From Oscillospiraceae bacterium (GTDB lineage: Bacteria > Bacillota > Clostridia > Oscillospirales > Oscillospiraceae): 64,000 bases of DNA. The notes below the pieces were generated by a model. The model worked only from the letters and a program-made list of their open reading frames with translations, made no database searches and had not been told where the DNA came from. Shown here in pieces: positions 34,768-42,291 of the stretch (position 1 is its first letter; each line of letters begins with the position of its first letter). The translations under genes were made by a program, and so were the position numbers. The stretch covers positions 45,748 to 109,747 of the forward strand of contig JAFTGD010000006.1 of NCBI GenBank assembly GCA_017458065.1, given 5' to 3'.

Positions 34768-34834
34768 AAAAATCCTCTATCATGGGCTCTGTCCGGGACC
34801 ATCCGGAACAGAATGACATGATGGAGGATTTTTT
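34768..34834 (+). terminator. Terminator hairpin carrying the recombinase ribosome site
   Basis: Seventeen-base arms (34768-34784 and 34817-34833) pair almost perfectly. An inner stem (TCTGT.CGG with CCG.ACAGA) extends the hairpin, and the distal arm runs into six T. It terminates the CofE-like gene. The same distal arm contains GGAGG at 34823-34827, 8 bases before the recombinase ATG at 34836, so the hairpin also sequesters that ribosome site. Confidence 0.8.
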
Positions 34835-34835
34835 G

Positions 34836-35444
34836 ATGGAAATTACGAAAGAGAGCGGAAAAATCTACGGATATGCCCGCGTATCGACAAAAGAACAGAA
34901 AACCGATCGGCAGCTGGATGCGCTTTTGGAATATGGAATTCCGCGCAAGCAAATCCTGACGGATCAGATATCGGGCAAGACCTTTGAACGCCCTGCCTGG
35001 CAGAAGCTGTTAAGAACGATTCGTCCGGGCGACACACTGGTTGTCGTCAGCATTGATCGCATCGGCCGTGATTATGACGAGATCCAGGTCCAGTGGAAGC
35101 ATATCACGCGGGACCTCAAGGCCAATATTGCGGTACTGGATATGCCGCTGCTGGACACGCGACAGGGGCGAGATCTCACCGGGACGCTGATCGCCGATCT
35201 GGTGCTACAGATTCTCAGCTATGTAGCGCAGACCGAGCGAGAGATGATCCGCAAGCGACAGCGGGAGGGGATTGACGCGGCACTCTCCAGAGGAGTCCGG
35301 TTTGGACGCAGACCGAAAGCGCCGCCGGAGCACTTCTCCGAAATCTGCAGGCAGTGGCATGACGGCGCATTTAACTCCGTCGAAGCGGCCAGACGCACCG
35401 GTGTCTGTCAGAAGACCTTTCTCCGTTGGGCGAGGGAAGTGTGA
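34836..35444 (+). CDS. Small serine recombinase (resolvase/invertase type)
   Basis: The 202-residue protein has the resolvase catalytic domain: IYGYARVSTKEQKTDRQLDA with the nucleophile Ser17, then GDTLVVVSIDRIGRDYDEI near 70, DLVLQILSYVAQTEREMIRKR near 125-145, and a C-terminal helix-turn-helix (FNSVEAARRTGVCQKTFLRW). It cuts and rejoins DNA at short crossover sites, either inverting or resolving. It is too short to be a large integrase. No transposase is nearby and no inverted crossover-site pair is obvious. It lies at the junction between the housekeeping block and the helicase-capsule region. Confidence 0.92.
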   Translation: MEITKESGKIYGYARVSTKEQKTDRQLDALLEYGIPRKQILTDQISGKTFERPAWQKLLRTIRPGDTLVVVSIDRIGRDYDEIQVQWKHITRDLKANIAVLDMPLLDTRQGRDLTGTLIADLVLQILSYVAQTEREMIRKRQREGIDAALSRGVRFGRRPKAPPEHFSEICRQWHDGAFNSVEAARRTGVCQKTFLRWAREV

Positions 35445-35525
35445 CTGGCATGGTGTAGGAGTTCTTGAAAAAAGATGAAAAAGAACGCCATGCAAATGCG
35501 ATAAAACAGAATAAACGAATAACGC

Positions 35526-35571
35526 AAAAGCGCCTGAACAAGGGGACAAAGCCCGTGTTCAGGCGCTTTTT
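35526..35571 (+). terminator. Terminator of the recombinase gene
   Basis: Fourteen-base perfect arms (AAAGCGCCTGAAC with GTTCAGGCGCTTT) enclose a 17-base loop, and the T run continues beyond the stem. Confidence 0.92.
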
Positions 35572-35595
35572 GCGTTTGGTAACGTTCAGCAGCAG

Positions 35596-35735
35596 AAAAG
35601 TATACTTTTTTTATGCTCAAACAACTTGTATTTTTTATACCGTTCTGGTATACTAACTTAGTTGTAACTGGTAATTTTGGTCACTTTTTTAGAGTGTCTT
35701 TTCGCGTGTCAAAAAGTATACCTTATGACAGCACG
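35596..35735 (+). promoter_or_regulatory. Helicase promoter region with GTATAC-containing repeats
   Basis: TTGTAT (35626-35631) and TATACT (35649-35654) are spaced by 17 bases. The self-complementary AAAGTATAC occurs upstream (35597-35605) and again just before the gene (about 35713-35722). The second copy is flanked by TGTCA and TGACA, forming a symmetric site near the start. These may be operator sites. The 305-base gap holds no other gene besides the terminator at 35526. Confidence 0.5.
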
Positions 35736-35749
35736 ATCGGAGGTGGAGC

Positions 35750-37831
35750 ATGAACAGCATCCTGTTTCCGCATAACGCGGAGGCCTACAGCGCCGTGACC
35801 GAGATGCTGTCTTCCTGCGGCAAGGCCGCTGTCATCCACCCCACCGGAACCGGCAAGAGCTTCATTGCGCTCCAGCTGGCAGCGGACCACCCGGACGGGC
35901 AGTTCCTGTGGCTGGCTCCGTCGGAGTATATCTTCCGCACTCAGCTTGAGAACTGGCGGGAAGCAGGCGGCCCGGAACCGGGCAACATCGTCTTCCTCAC
36001 CTACGCCAAGCTCATGCTCCTGTCCCGTGATGAAATGCAGTCCCTGGGAGACTTCGAGACCCTCATCCTCGACGAGTTCCACCGTTGCGGCGCCGAGCAA
36101 TGGGGCGCCGGGGTCCAGCGTCTGCTGGCGCTCTGCCCGGAGACACCCCTTCTGGGCCTCTCCGCCACCAACATCCGCTATCTGGACAACCGGCGGGACA
36201 TGGCGGACGAGCTCTTCGACGGGCATGTCGCCTCCCAGATGAACCTGGGCGAGGCCATCGTCCGGGGCATCCTGAACCCGCCCAGGTATATCCTCTCCGT
36301 CTTCCGCTATGCCGACAGCCTGGAGAAGTACGAGGCACGGATACGGAAAGCCAGAAGCAAGGCCACCCGGGATGCCGCCGAGGCGGTCCTGGAGAAGCTG
36401 CGCCGCGCGCTGGACAAAGCCGACGGCATGGACAGGCTCTTCGAGAAGCACATGACTGACAGGACAGGGAAGTACCTGGTCTTCTGCGCCAATGCCGAGC
36501 ATATGAGCGAGATGATGAGCCATGTGCCGGAGTGGTTCGGGAAGATCGACAGCCATCCCCATGTCTATTCCGCCTACTCCGCCGACCCGGAGACGGAGCA
36601 GTCTTTCGCCGATTTCAAGGCGGACGACTCCGAACACCTGAAGCTGCTCTTCTGTATCGATATGCTGAACGAGGGGATCCATGTCGCGGATGTGAGCGGG
36701 GTGATCCTCCTCCGCCCGACGGTCTCGCCCATCGTGTATAAGCAGCAGATCGGCCGCGCTCTCTCCGCCAACAAGACGACGGAACCCGTCATCTTCGACA
36801 TCGTCATGAATATCCAGAACCTGACCTCCATCGGCGCCATCGAGGACGAGATGGAAATCGCCATGACCTACTACCGCGAGCTGGGCCTGGAGGACAGCAT
36901 CATCCATGACAGCTTTGAGGTCATCGACGAGGTGCATGACTGCCTGGCCCTCTTCGACCGGCTGAACGAGACCCTCTCCGCCTCCTGGGACCTGATGGTT
37001 GAGCAGGCGAAGCAGTATTCGGAAGAGAACGGCGACCTGGACGTGCCGCGCCGGTATGTGACCCCGGAGGGTTATTCTCTCGGCTCCTGGCTGGACACTC
37101 AGCGTCGGGTGCGGAAGGGCAGTGTCAAAGGCATCCTGACACCTTCCCAGATCCGCCAGCTGGATGCCCTCGGCATGCGCTGGGAGAGCGCAGCGGACCA
37201 GAGCTGGGAGCGCTACTACGCCGCTGCAAAAGAATATGTCGAACAATATGGCGCGCTCACGCCGAAGGCCAGATATGTCTCGCCGAACGGCGTGCCGCTC
37301 GGTACATGGCTGGCCCAGCTTCGCACCGCCCGCAAAAGCAGTATCCGTAGCGGATACCTGACGCCGGAGCGTGTCGCGGCCTTGGACGAGCTGGGCATGA
37401 CCTGGGATATCCCGGATTACATCTTTGAGCGCAACTATGCCGCGGCTGTGGATTATCACAAGAAGAATGGAGATCTGGATGTTCCCGCGGAGTATGTGAG
37501 CCCGGACGGAATCCGTCTGGGCGACTGGCTGACCAATCTCCGTCAGCGTCGAAAGCAGGGCAGTCTCTGCCTGACCGGACAGCAGATCGCCCGCCTGGAT
37601 GAGCTGGGCATGCGCTGGGGCAGCAAGTACGACAACGACTGGGAGAACGCCTTTGAGGAGGCCAAACAGTATATGGCCGCACACGGCGACCTCAATATCC
37701 CTGTGGCCTATACCTCGGCCAACGGAATGCGCCTTGGCCGATGGATTCGCCGCCAACGGGAAGCAAAGCAGAAGGGAACCCTCAGCGCTCTGAGAAAAGA
37801 AAAGCTGAGTACCCTGTCCGAAGCATGGTGA
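35750..37831 (+). CDS. DEAD/DEAH-type helicase with four helicase-associated repeats
   Basis: The 693-residue protein starts with a superfamily 2 helicase core: Walker A PTGTGKS at 31-37, DEFH at 108-111, a motif III-like GLSATN near 136, and motif VI QQIGRALSA at 332-340. Four copies of the helicase-associated domain follow at about 413-479, 486-552, 559-623 and 631-692. Each reads like 'W..A..Y....G.L.VP..YVSP.G..LG.WL..LR..RK' and ends LD.LGM.W. These domains are thought to bind nucleic acid. Such proteins are often found in accessory DNA, and the function is unknown. A role in defence, element maintenance or RNA handling is only inference. Its GC-rich codon use matches the housekeeping side of the junction. 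It has its own promoter. Confidence 0.82.
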   Translation: MNSILFPHNAEAYSAVTEMLSSCGKAAVIHPTGTGKSFIALQLAADHPDGQFLWLAPSEYIFRTQLENWREAGGPEPGNIVFLTYAKLMLLSRDEMQSLGDFETLILDEFHRCGAEQWGAGVQRLLALCPETPLLGLSATNIRYLDNRRDMADELFDGHVASQMNLGEAIVRGILNPPRYILSVFRYADSLEKYEARIRKARSKATRDAAEAVLEKLRRALDKADGMDRLFEKHMTDRTGKYLVFCANAEHMSEMMSHVPEWFGKIDSHPHVYSAYSADPETEQSFADFKADDSEHLKLLFCIDMLNEGIHVADVSGVILLRPTVSPIVYKQQIGRALSANKTTEPVIFDIVMNIQNLTSIGAIEDEMEIAMTYYRELGLEDSIIHDSFEVIDEVHDCLALFDRLNETLSASWDLMVEQAKQYSEENGDLDVPRRYVTPEGYSLGSWLDTQRRVRKGSVKGILTPSQIRQLDALGMRWESAADQSWERYYAAAKEYVEQYGALTPKARYVSPNGVPLGTWLAQLRTARKSSIRSGYLTPERVAALDELGMTWDIPDYIFERNYAAAVDYHKKNGDLDVPAEYVSPDGIRLGDWLTNLRQRRKQGSLCLTGQQIARLDELGMRWGSKYDNDWENAFEEAKQYMAAHGDLNIPVAYTSANGMRLGRWIRRQREAKQKGTLSALRKEKLSTLSEAW

Positions 37832-37850
37832 AATTGAAAAAGCATTCCGG

Positions 37851-37880
37851 AGAATTGGCAACAAAGTTTTCCCCAATTCT
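37851..37880 (+). terminator. Weak hairpin after the helicase gene
   Basis: Arms AGAATTGG (37851-37858) and CCAATTCT (37873-37880) pair around a 14-base loop. Only one T follows. It could be a terminator or part of a leader for the polysaccharide operon. Confidence 0.35.
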
Positions 37881-37985
37881 TCAACATCCTTATGGGGGAG
37901 ATACCCGCCATAGAAGAATGACCGGCGTGGCCGTTGTGTTTAAAAGAGAGACGAGAGCGTCGTCAGCAGAAAGAAGGAACACATA

Positions 37986-39431
37986 ATGTATAAGAGAAAT
38001 GCACAGGGCTGGTCGAAGCATTTCGATTTCATGATAGTTGATGAAATCAGCCTTCAGATCGCATTTATCCTGGCGGCTGTTATCCGCAACCATATTTGGG
38101 CATATGCAGTCCCTCTTTATCGAACAATGGGAATCACACTCATTTTAGTGGATGCTGTTGTTCTTGTACTGCATAACTCTTTGCATGATGTAGTGAAACG
38201 CGGGGTTTACGCTGAAACAATAGAGACCTTCAAGCATTGCTTTTATGTATTGGCCATCGCAGCGATCTACATGTTTGCCACGCAAACGGGTGATGCCTAT
38301 TCCAGGATTATTCTTTTCGTTACCTTCCTTCTCCATCTCCTGTTTGGCCATTGCACTCGCATTGTTTGGAAAACTTTTATCAAGAAACATGGCGCTGCAA
38401 AAGAAAAGAAAAACAGTATGCTCGTTGTTGCAGCTTCGGATACAGCAGAAGACATCCTGAAGCGCCTGAGCAGCGATGATCTTGCTGATTTTAAGATCAC
38501 CGGCGTTGTCCTTACAGAACAGACTGAAAATAAAACGATTGGCGGTTATCCCATTGTTGCGGACATGGATGGTGCGGCTGACTACATCGTCCGTGAATGG
38601 GTCGACTCTGTGTATATCGATGCGCCGTTAACCGATGAGAAGGTCATCAAACTGATGGACGACTGCTCAATCATGGCAGTTCCAACTCATTATCACGTCC
38701 CGAACATGAGCCGCAACGGAGTAAAGAGGTTCTCCGAGAAGATCGGTGGGACGACCGTACTTACGACCTCGATCAACTATGCTACGCCGATTCAGATGCT
38801 GATGAAACGCTGCTTCGATATTGTCGCAGGGCTGATTGGAAGCCTTATTGCGCTTATCATTATGGCCATCGTTGGACCGATCATTAAGAAACAATCGCCG
38901 GGCCCGATCTTGTTTTCACAGGAGAGAATCGGGCAGAACGGCAAGCGATTCAAAATGTACAAGATCCGCTCGATGTATATGGATGCGGAAGAGCGCAAGA
39001 AGGACTTGATGGATCAGAACCGCGTGAAGGACGGCATGATGTTCAAACTCGACTTTGATCCTCGCATTATCGGCAACGAGATCCTGCCAGACGGAACCAA
39101 GAAAACCGGCATCGGAGACTTCATCAGGCGTACGTCACTGGACGAATTCCCGCAATTCTTCCTGGTCCTAAAAGGGACGCTCAGTACCGTAGGAACACGG
39201 CCTCCCACAATCGACGAGTACATCCGGTATCAGTATCACCACCGTGCAAGAATGGCTACAAAACCGGGCATCACAGGGATGTGGCAGGTCAACGGACGCA
39301 GTGAAATCACCGATTTTGAAGAGGTTGTGCGGCTTGATACGGAATACATCACCAACTGGAGTATCGGCTTGGACTTAAAAATCCTGTTTAAAACAATTGG
39401 AGTGCTCTTCTCTCACGAGGGTGCAATGTAG
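37986..39431 (+). CDS. Polyprenyl-phosphate sugar-1-phosphate transferase (priming enzyme)
   Basis: This enzyme starts repeat-unit synthesis by moving a sugar phosphate to undecaprenyl phosphate. The 481-residue protein has four to five N-terminal membrane spans (residues about 25-130), a cytoplasmic NAD-fold-like domain, then the catalytic Bac_transf domain from about residue 268: MKRCFDIVAGLIGSLIALII, then KKQSPGPILFSQERIGQNGK, FKMYKIRSMYMDAE, RRTSLDEFPQFFLVLKGTLS, and KPGITGMWQVNGRSEI. It resembles WbaP/EpsL-type enzymes. The sugar (galactose, glucose or N-acetyl-hexosamine) cannot be told. It is the first gene of the polysaccharide locus, and base composition drops clearly from the helicase gene to here. 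Confidence 0.93.
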   Translation: MYKRNAQGWSKHFDFMIVDEISLQIAFILAAVIRNHIWAYAVPLYRTMGITLILVDAVVLVLHNSLHDVVKRGVYAETIETFKHCFYVLAIAAIYMFATQTGDAYSRIILFVTFLLHLLFGHCTRIVWKTFIKKHGAAKEKKNSMLVVAASDTAEDILKRLSSDDLADFKITGVVLTEQTENKTIGGYPIVADMDGAADYIVREWVDSVYIDAPLTDEKVIKLMDDCSIMAVPTHYHVPNMSRNGVKRFSEKIGGTTVLTTSINYATPIQMLMKRCFDIVAGLIGSLIALIIMAIVGPIIKKQSPGPILFSQERIGQNGKRFKMYKIRSMYMDAEERKKDLMDQNRVKDGMMFKLDFDPRIIGNEILPDGTKKTGIGDFIRRTSLDEFPQFFLVLKGTLSTVGTRPPTIDEYIRYQYHHRARMATKPGITGMWQVNGRSEITDFEEVVRLDTEYITNWSIGLDLKILFKTIGVLFSHEGAM

Positions 39432-39456
39432 AGGTCATGTCCTGACGAGCTAACTG

Positions 39457-39775
39457 TTACTTCTAATGTGCAATTTACATAGAAGAGATACAAAATATGG
39501 TATTTAGAACGTCGGAAAGCACAATATGTAGTCTTATCAGAGCCCATATTGCATCATAAATCGCTCATATTGCGTCGAAAAGGGCTTGTACGAACGTGAG
39601 CAAGCCGAGAGAAAACTATTACTTCTAATAGGCAATTGTCGTGGCAGGGCCATATATAGCGTTTGCGGAGCGGAAAACCACAAGATATAGGCGAGCAAAA
39701 GTCCATATTGCGTCAGAAAGGGCTTCTGCGAACATGAGCAAGCCGAGAGAAAACTATTACTTCTAATAGGCAATT
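39457..39775. repeat. 72-bp direct repeats with a third partial copy
   Basis: Two 72-base direct repeats (39566-39637 and 39704-39775) are offset by 138 bases and share most positions. Both begin CATATTGCGTC, carry a hairpin (GGCTT... with ...AAGCC) and end CTTCTAATAGGCAATT. A partial copy of the end (TTACTTCTAATGTGCAATT) lies at 39457-39475, and CATATTGC occurs a third time at about 39544. The 373-base gap between the priming enzyme and the first truncated cassette is filled by these repeats, and no gene is seen. They may be a dispersed repeat or recombination sites. Confidence 0.7.
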
Positions 39776-39804
39776 TTTGAAATAAGAACTAGGAGGCCAG
39801 ATGA

Positions 39805-40326
39805 ATGGCTGATAACACAAAACAGAATATGGCCTCTGTGCAACATGTTTTCGTCATTGGAAGCAAGTCCATTGGACAGTACGGAGGCTATGAGACCTTC
39901 GTAGATAAACTGACTGAACAGCATCAAAACGATCCGACAATCAAATACCACATCGCCTGCAAAGCCAACGGCGACGGATTTATGGACGAGTCAAAGCTTG
40001 AGGGCGTGGAAATCACCAAGAAGAACAGCGATGGGAGCGTGGCAGAGTTCACATACCACAACGCTCATGTGTTCAAGATCCCCTGCCCGAATATTGGACC
40101 CGCTGTGGCGATCTATTATGATCGGGCAGCTGTGAAGTATAGCATTCAATATTGCAAAGATAACAAGATAGAGAATCCTATTTTCTATATCCTCACCTGT
40201 CGTATTGGTCTGTTTATAGATGGACTGGTGAAGCAGATCAAAGCAATTGGTGGTTCATATGCCCTAAACCCCGACGGGGATGCACAGATAATAAGCCGAA
40301 AAAATATAGGGCTGATGGCGGCGTAA
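39805..40326 (+). CDS. Truncated rhamnosyltransferase N-terminal domain, cassette 1
   Basis: The 173-residue product matches the first 150 residues of the full-length DUF1972 glycosyltransferase at 41052: VFVIGSKSIGQYGGYETFVD, then KYHIACKANGDGFMDESKL, then AHVFKIPCPNIGPAVAIYYD. After the shared NPDG it diverges into a short tail, DGDAQIISRKNIGLMAA, and stops. The sugar-nucleotide-binding C-terminal GT-B domain is missing, so it is probably inactive alone. It has its own GGAGG ribosome site. The segment 40102-40199 is identical to cassette 2. Confidence 0.82.
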   Translation: MADNTKQNMASVQHVFVIGSKSIGQYGGYETFVDKLTEQHQNDPTIKYHIACKANGDGFMDESKLEGVEITKKNSDGSVAEFTYHNAHVFKIPCPNIGPAVAIYYDRAAVKYSIQYCKDNKIENPIFYILTCRIGLFIDGLVKQIKAIGGSYALNPDGDAQIISRKNIGLMAA

Positions 40327-40340
40327 GGAGGCCAAAGGAA

Positions 40341-40856
40341 ATGGAGAAAAAACAGAATAAGGCCTCAGTACAGCATATTTTCATCATAGGGTCTAAGTCC
40401 ATTGGACAGTATGGAGGCTATGAGACCTTCGTAGATAAGCTGACTGAACAGCATCAAAACGATCCAACCATCAAATACCATATCGCCTGCAAAGCCAACG
40501 GCGACGGGTTCATGGATGAGAGTAAGTTGGATCACATTTCTGATGTAGCGAAAGATAAGGATGGAAATGTAAGAGAATTTACATACCACAACGCCCATGT
40601 ATTCAAGATTCCCTGTCCAAATATTGGGCCTGCTGTGGCGATCTATTATGATCGGGCAGCTGTGAAGTATAGCATTCAATATTGCAAAGATAACAAGATA
40701 GAGAATCCTATTTTCTATATCCTCACCTGCCGTATTGGGCTGTTCATTGATGGTCTGGTGAAGCAGATCAAGGCAATCGGAGGAAGGTACTATCTGAATC
40801 CGGACGGGGATACACAGATAATAAGCCGAAAAAATATAGGGCTGATGGCGGCGTAG
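40341..40856 (+). CDS. Truncated rhamnosyltransferase N-terminal domain, cassette 2
   Basis: The 171-residue product is a second partial copy of the same N-terminal domain with its own GGAGG site. Its first 30 codons are nearly identical to the full gene at 41052. A middle segment (LDHISDVAKDKDGNVREF) is private to this copy. Its 98-base stretch 40632-40729 is identical to cassette 1, as is the tail sequence from 40803 apart from one base. The truncation point and tail are the same as in cassette 1. The mosaic pattern points to gene conversion among the three copies. Confidence 0.82.
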   Translation: MEKKQNKASVQHIFIIGSKSIGQYGGYETFVDKLTEQHQNDPTIKYHIACKANGDGFMDESKLDHISDVAKDKDGNVREFTYHNAHVFKIPCPNIGPAVAIYYDRAAVKYSIQYCKDNKIENPIFYILTCRIGLFIDGLVKQIKAIGGRYYLNPDGDTQIISRKNIGLMAA

Positions 40857-40901
40857 AAGGGCCGCAATAAGGGTAGAACAGAAGAAATTTTGTCTCAGGC
40901 A

Positions 40902-41006
40902 TTGACAATCTGTTCAGCTGAATGTATTATTAGACATGTTCAGCTGACTGTAGTTGTATTTGCCTATGAGTTTTGAGAGGAGCACAGGCATGGATGGTCA
41001 GCTGAA
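40902..41006 (+). promoter_or_regulatory. Promoter with three TTCAGCTGAA-type palindromes
   Basis: TTGACA (40902-40907) and TATTAT (40925-40930) are 17 bases apart. The perfect palindrome TTCAGCTGAA (40913-40922) fills the spacer. TTCAGCTGA recurs at 40939-40947, over the likely transcription start, and TCAGCTGAA at 40998-41006, inside the leader reading frame. This looks like a regulated promoter reading into the full-length rhamnosyltransferase gene. The regulator is unknown. Confidence 0.72.
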
Positions 41007-41055
41007 CTTTTCTGTTTGTGGTTCTGAAAATGATATTGAGGAGCTGCAACGATGA
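40990..41055 (+). CDS. 21-residue leader peptide coupled to the rhamnosyltransferase gene
   Basis: ATG 40990 follows GAGAGGAGC and opens 21 codons (MDGQLNFSVCGSENDIEELQ plus Arg), whose TGA overlaps the ATG of the next gene (ATGA at 41052-41055). The next gene has only a modest ribosome site inside this leader, so coupled translation is likely. The peptide matches nothing I recognise. It may exist only to carry the third palindrome and deliver ribosomes. Confidence 0.5.
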   Translation: MDGQLNFSVCGSENDIEELQR

Positions 41056-42269
41056 GTACACAGCATATTTTCATCATAGGGTCTAAGTCCATTGGACAAT
41101 ATGGAGGCTATGAGACCTTCGTAGACAAGCTGACTGAACAGCATCAGAATGACTACTCCATTAAGTATCACATTGCCTGCAAAGCCAACGGCGACGGGTT
41201 CATGGACGAGAGTAAGTTGGATGGAATTGAGGTGCTAAAGAAAAACAGCGATGGAAGTGTGGCTGAGTTCACATACCACAACGCCCATGTCTTCAAGATC
41301 CCCTGCCCGAATATTGGACCCGCTGTTGCTATCTATTATGATCGAGCGGCAGTGAAGTATAGCATTCAGTATTGTAAAGATCACAAGATAGAGAATCCGA
41401 TATTCTATATCCTCACCTGTCGTATTGGACTGTTTATAAATGGGTTGGTCAAGCAGATTAAGGCAATCGGAGGTAAATATTACCTGAATCCCGACGGACA
41501 TGAATGGAAACGCCAAAAATGGAATTTTTTGGTTCGTAAATACTGGAAATGGTCTGAGAAGAAGATGGTCAACGCAGCCGATGTGGTTGTCTGCGACTCA
41601 GTGAATATAGAGAAGTATATACAGCAAACGTATCACCATCCTCAAACGACTTTTATAGCTTACGGATCTGATACGGTTCCTTCCACTCTCTCTGATACCG
41701 ATCCAAAGTTTACGGGTTGGCTCAAGGAGAAAGGACTGAAGGCTGATGGGTACTATCTTGTAGTTGGCCGGTTCGTTCCAGAGAATAACTACGAGACGAT
41801 GATCCGTGAGTTTATAAAGTCCCATTCCACACGGGACTTTGCTCTGATCACGAACACAAATGAGAAATTCTTAGATGAGCTGGATCAGAAGCTCAGGTGG
41901 AGGAGTGATCTTCGGATCAAATTCGTCGGCACGGTGTATGACAAAGAACTGCTGAAGAAGATCAGAGAGAATGCATATGCGTACTTCCATGGCCACGAGG
42001 TCGGTGGTACAAATCCGAGCCTGTTGGAGGCGCTGGGAAGTACTGAACTGAATCTGCTTCTTGATGTTGGTTTTAACCGAGAAGTTGGAGCAGATGCTGC
42101 TCTGTACTGGAAGAAAGAGGACGGAGACTTGGCGAAGCTCATTGATAAAGCTGATGGAATGTCCACAGAAGAACGAACGGGGTATGGAGTTGCTGCTAAG
42201 GCAAGGATAACGAACGCATATAGTTGGGAGCATATTGGAAACAAGTATATGAGTTTGTGGAATTTGTGA
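41052..42269 (+). CDS. DUF1972-family rhamnosyltransferase (full length)
   Basis: This 405-residue GT-B glycosyltransferase has the DUF1972 N-terminal domain (FIIGSKSIGQYGGYETFVDK, ending NPDGHEWKRQKW) and a C-terminal GT4 domain with YYLVVGRFVPENNYETMIREF near 235-255, KFVGTVYDKELLKKIRENAYAYFHGHEVGGTNPSLLEALGS around 290-335, and a closing helical region. Relatives such as Cps2T are beta-1,4-rhamnosyltransferases that add rhamnose early in repeat-unit assembly, which agrees with the rfb genes downstream. It is preceded by two truncated copies of its own 5' part. It is the last gene before the strongly AT-rich block. Confidence 0.9.
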   Translation: MSTQHIFIIGSKSIGQYGGYETFVDKLTEQHQNDYSIKYHIACKANGDGFMDESKLDGIEVLKKNSDGSVAEFTYHNAHVFKIPCPNIGPAVAIYYDRAAVKYSIQYCKDHKIENPIFYILTCRIGLFINGLVKQIKAIGGKYYLNPDGHEWKRQKWNFLVRKYWKWSEKKMVNAADVVVCDSVNIEKYIQQTYHHPQTTFIAYGSDTVPSTLSDTDPKFTGWLKEKGLKADGYYLVVGRFVPENNYETMIREFIKSHSTRDFALITNTNEKFLDELDQKLRWRSDLRIKFVGTVYDKELLKKIRENAYAYFHGHEVGGTNPSLLEALGSTELNLLLDVGFNREVGADAALYWKKEDGDLAKLIDKADGMSTEERTGYGVAAKARITNAYSWEHIGNKYMSLWNL

Positions 42270-42291
42270 TTTTTTAGGAGGCAAGCTTGCT

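Noticed and set aside
39537-39773. Minus-strand frame with an internal peptide repeat
   Set aside because: The peptide repeat simply reflects the 72-bp DNA repeats. No ribosome site and no protein-like composition.
39457-39775. CRISPR array
   Set aside because: Only two full repeats of 72 bases with one unequal spacer, and no cas genes in the window.
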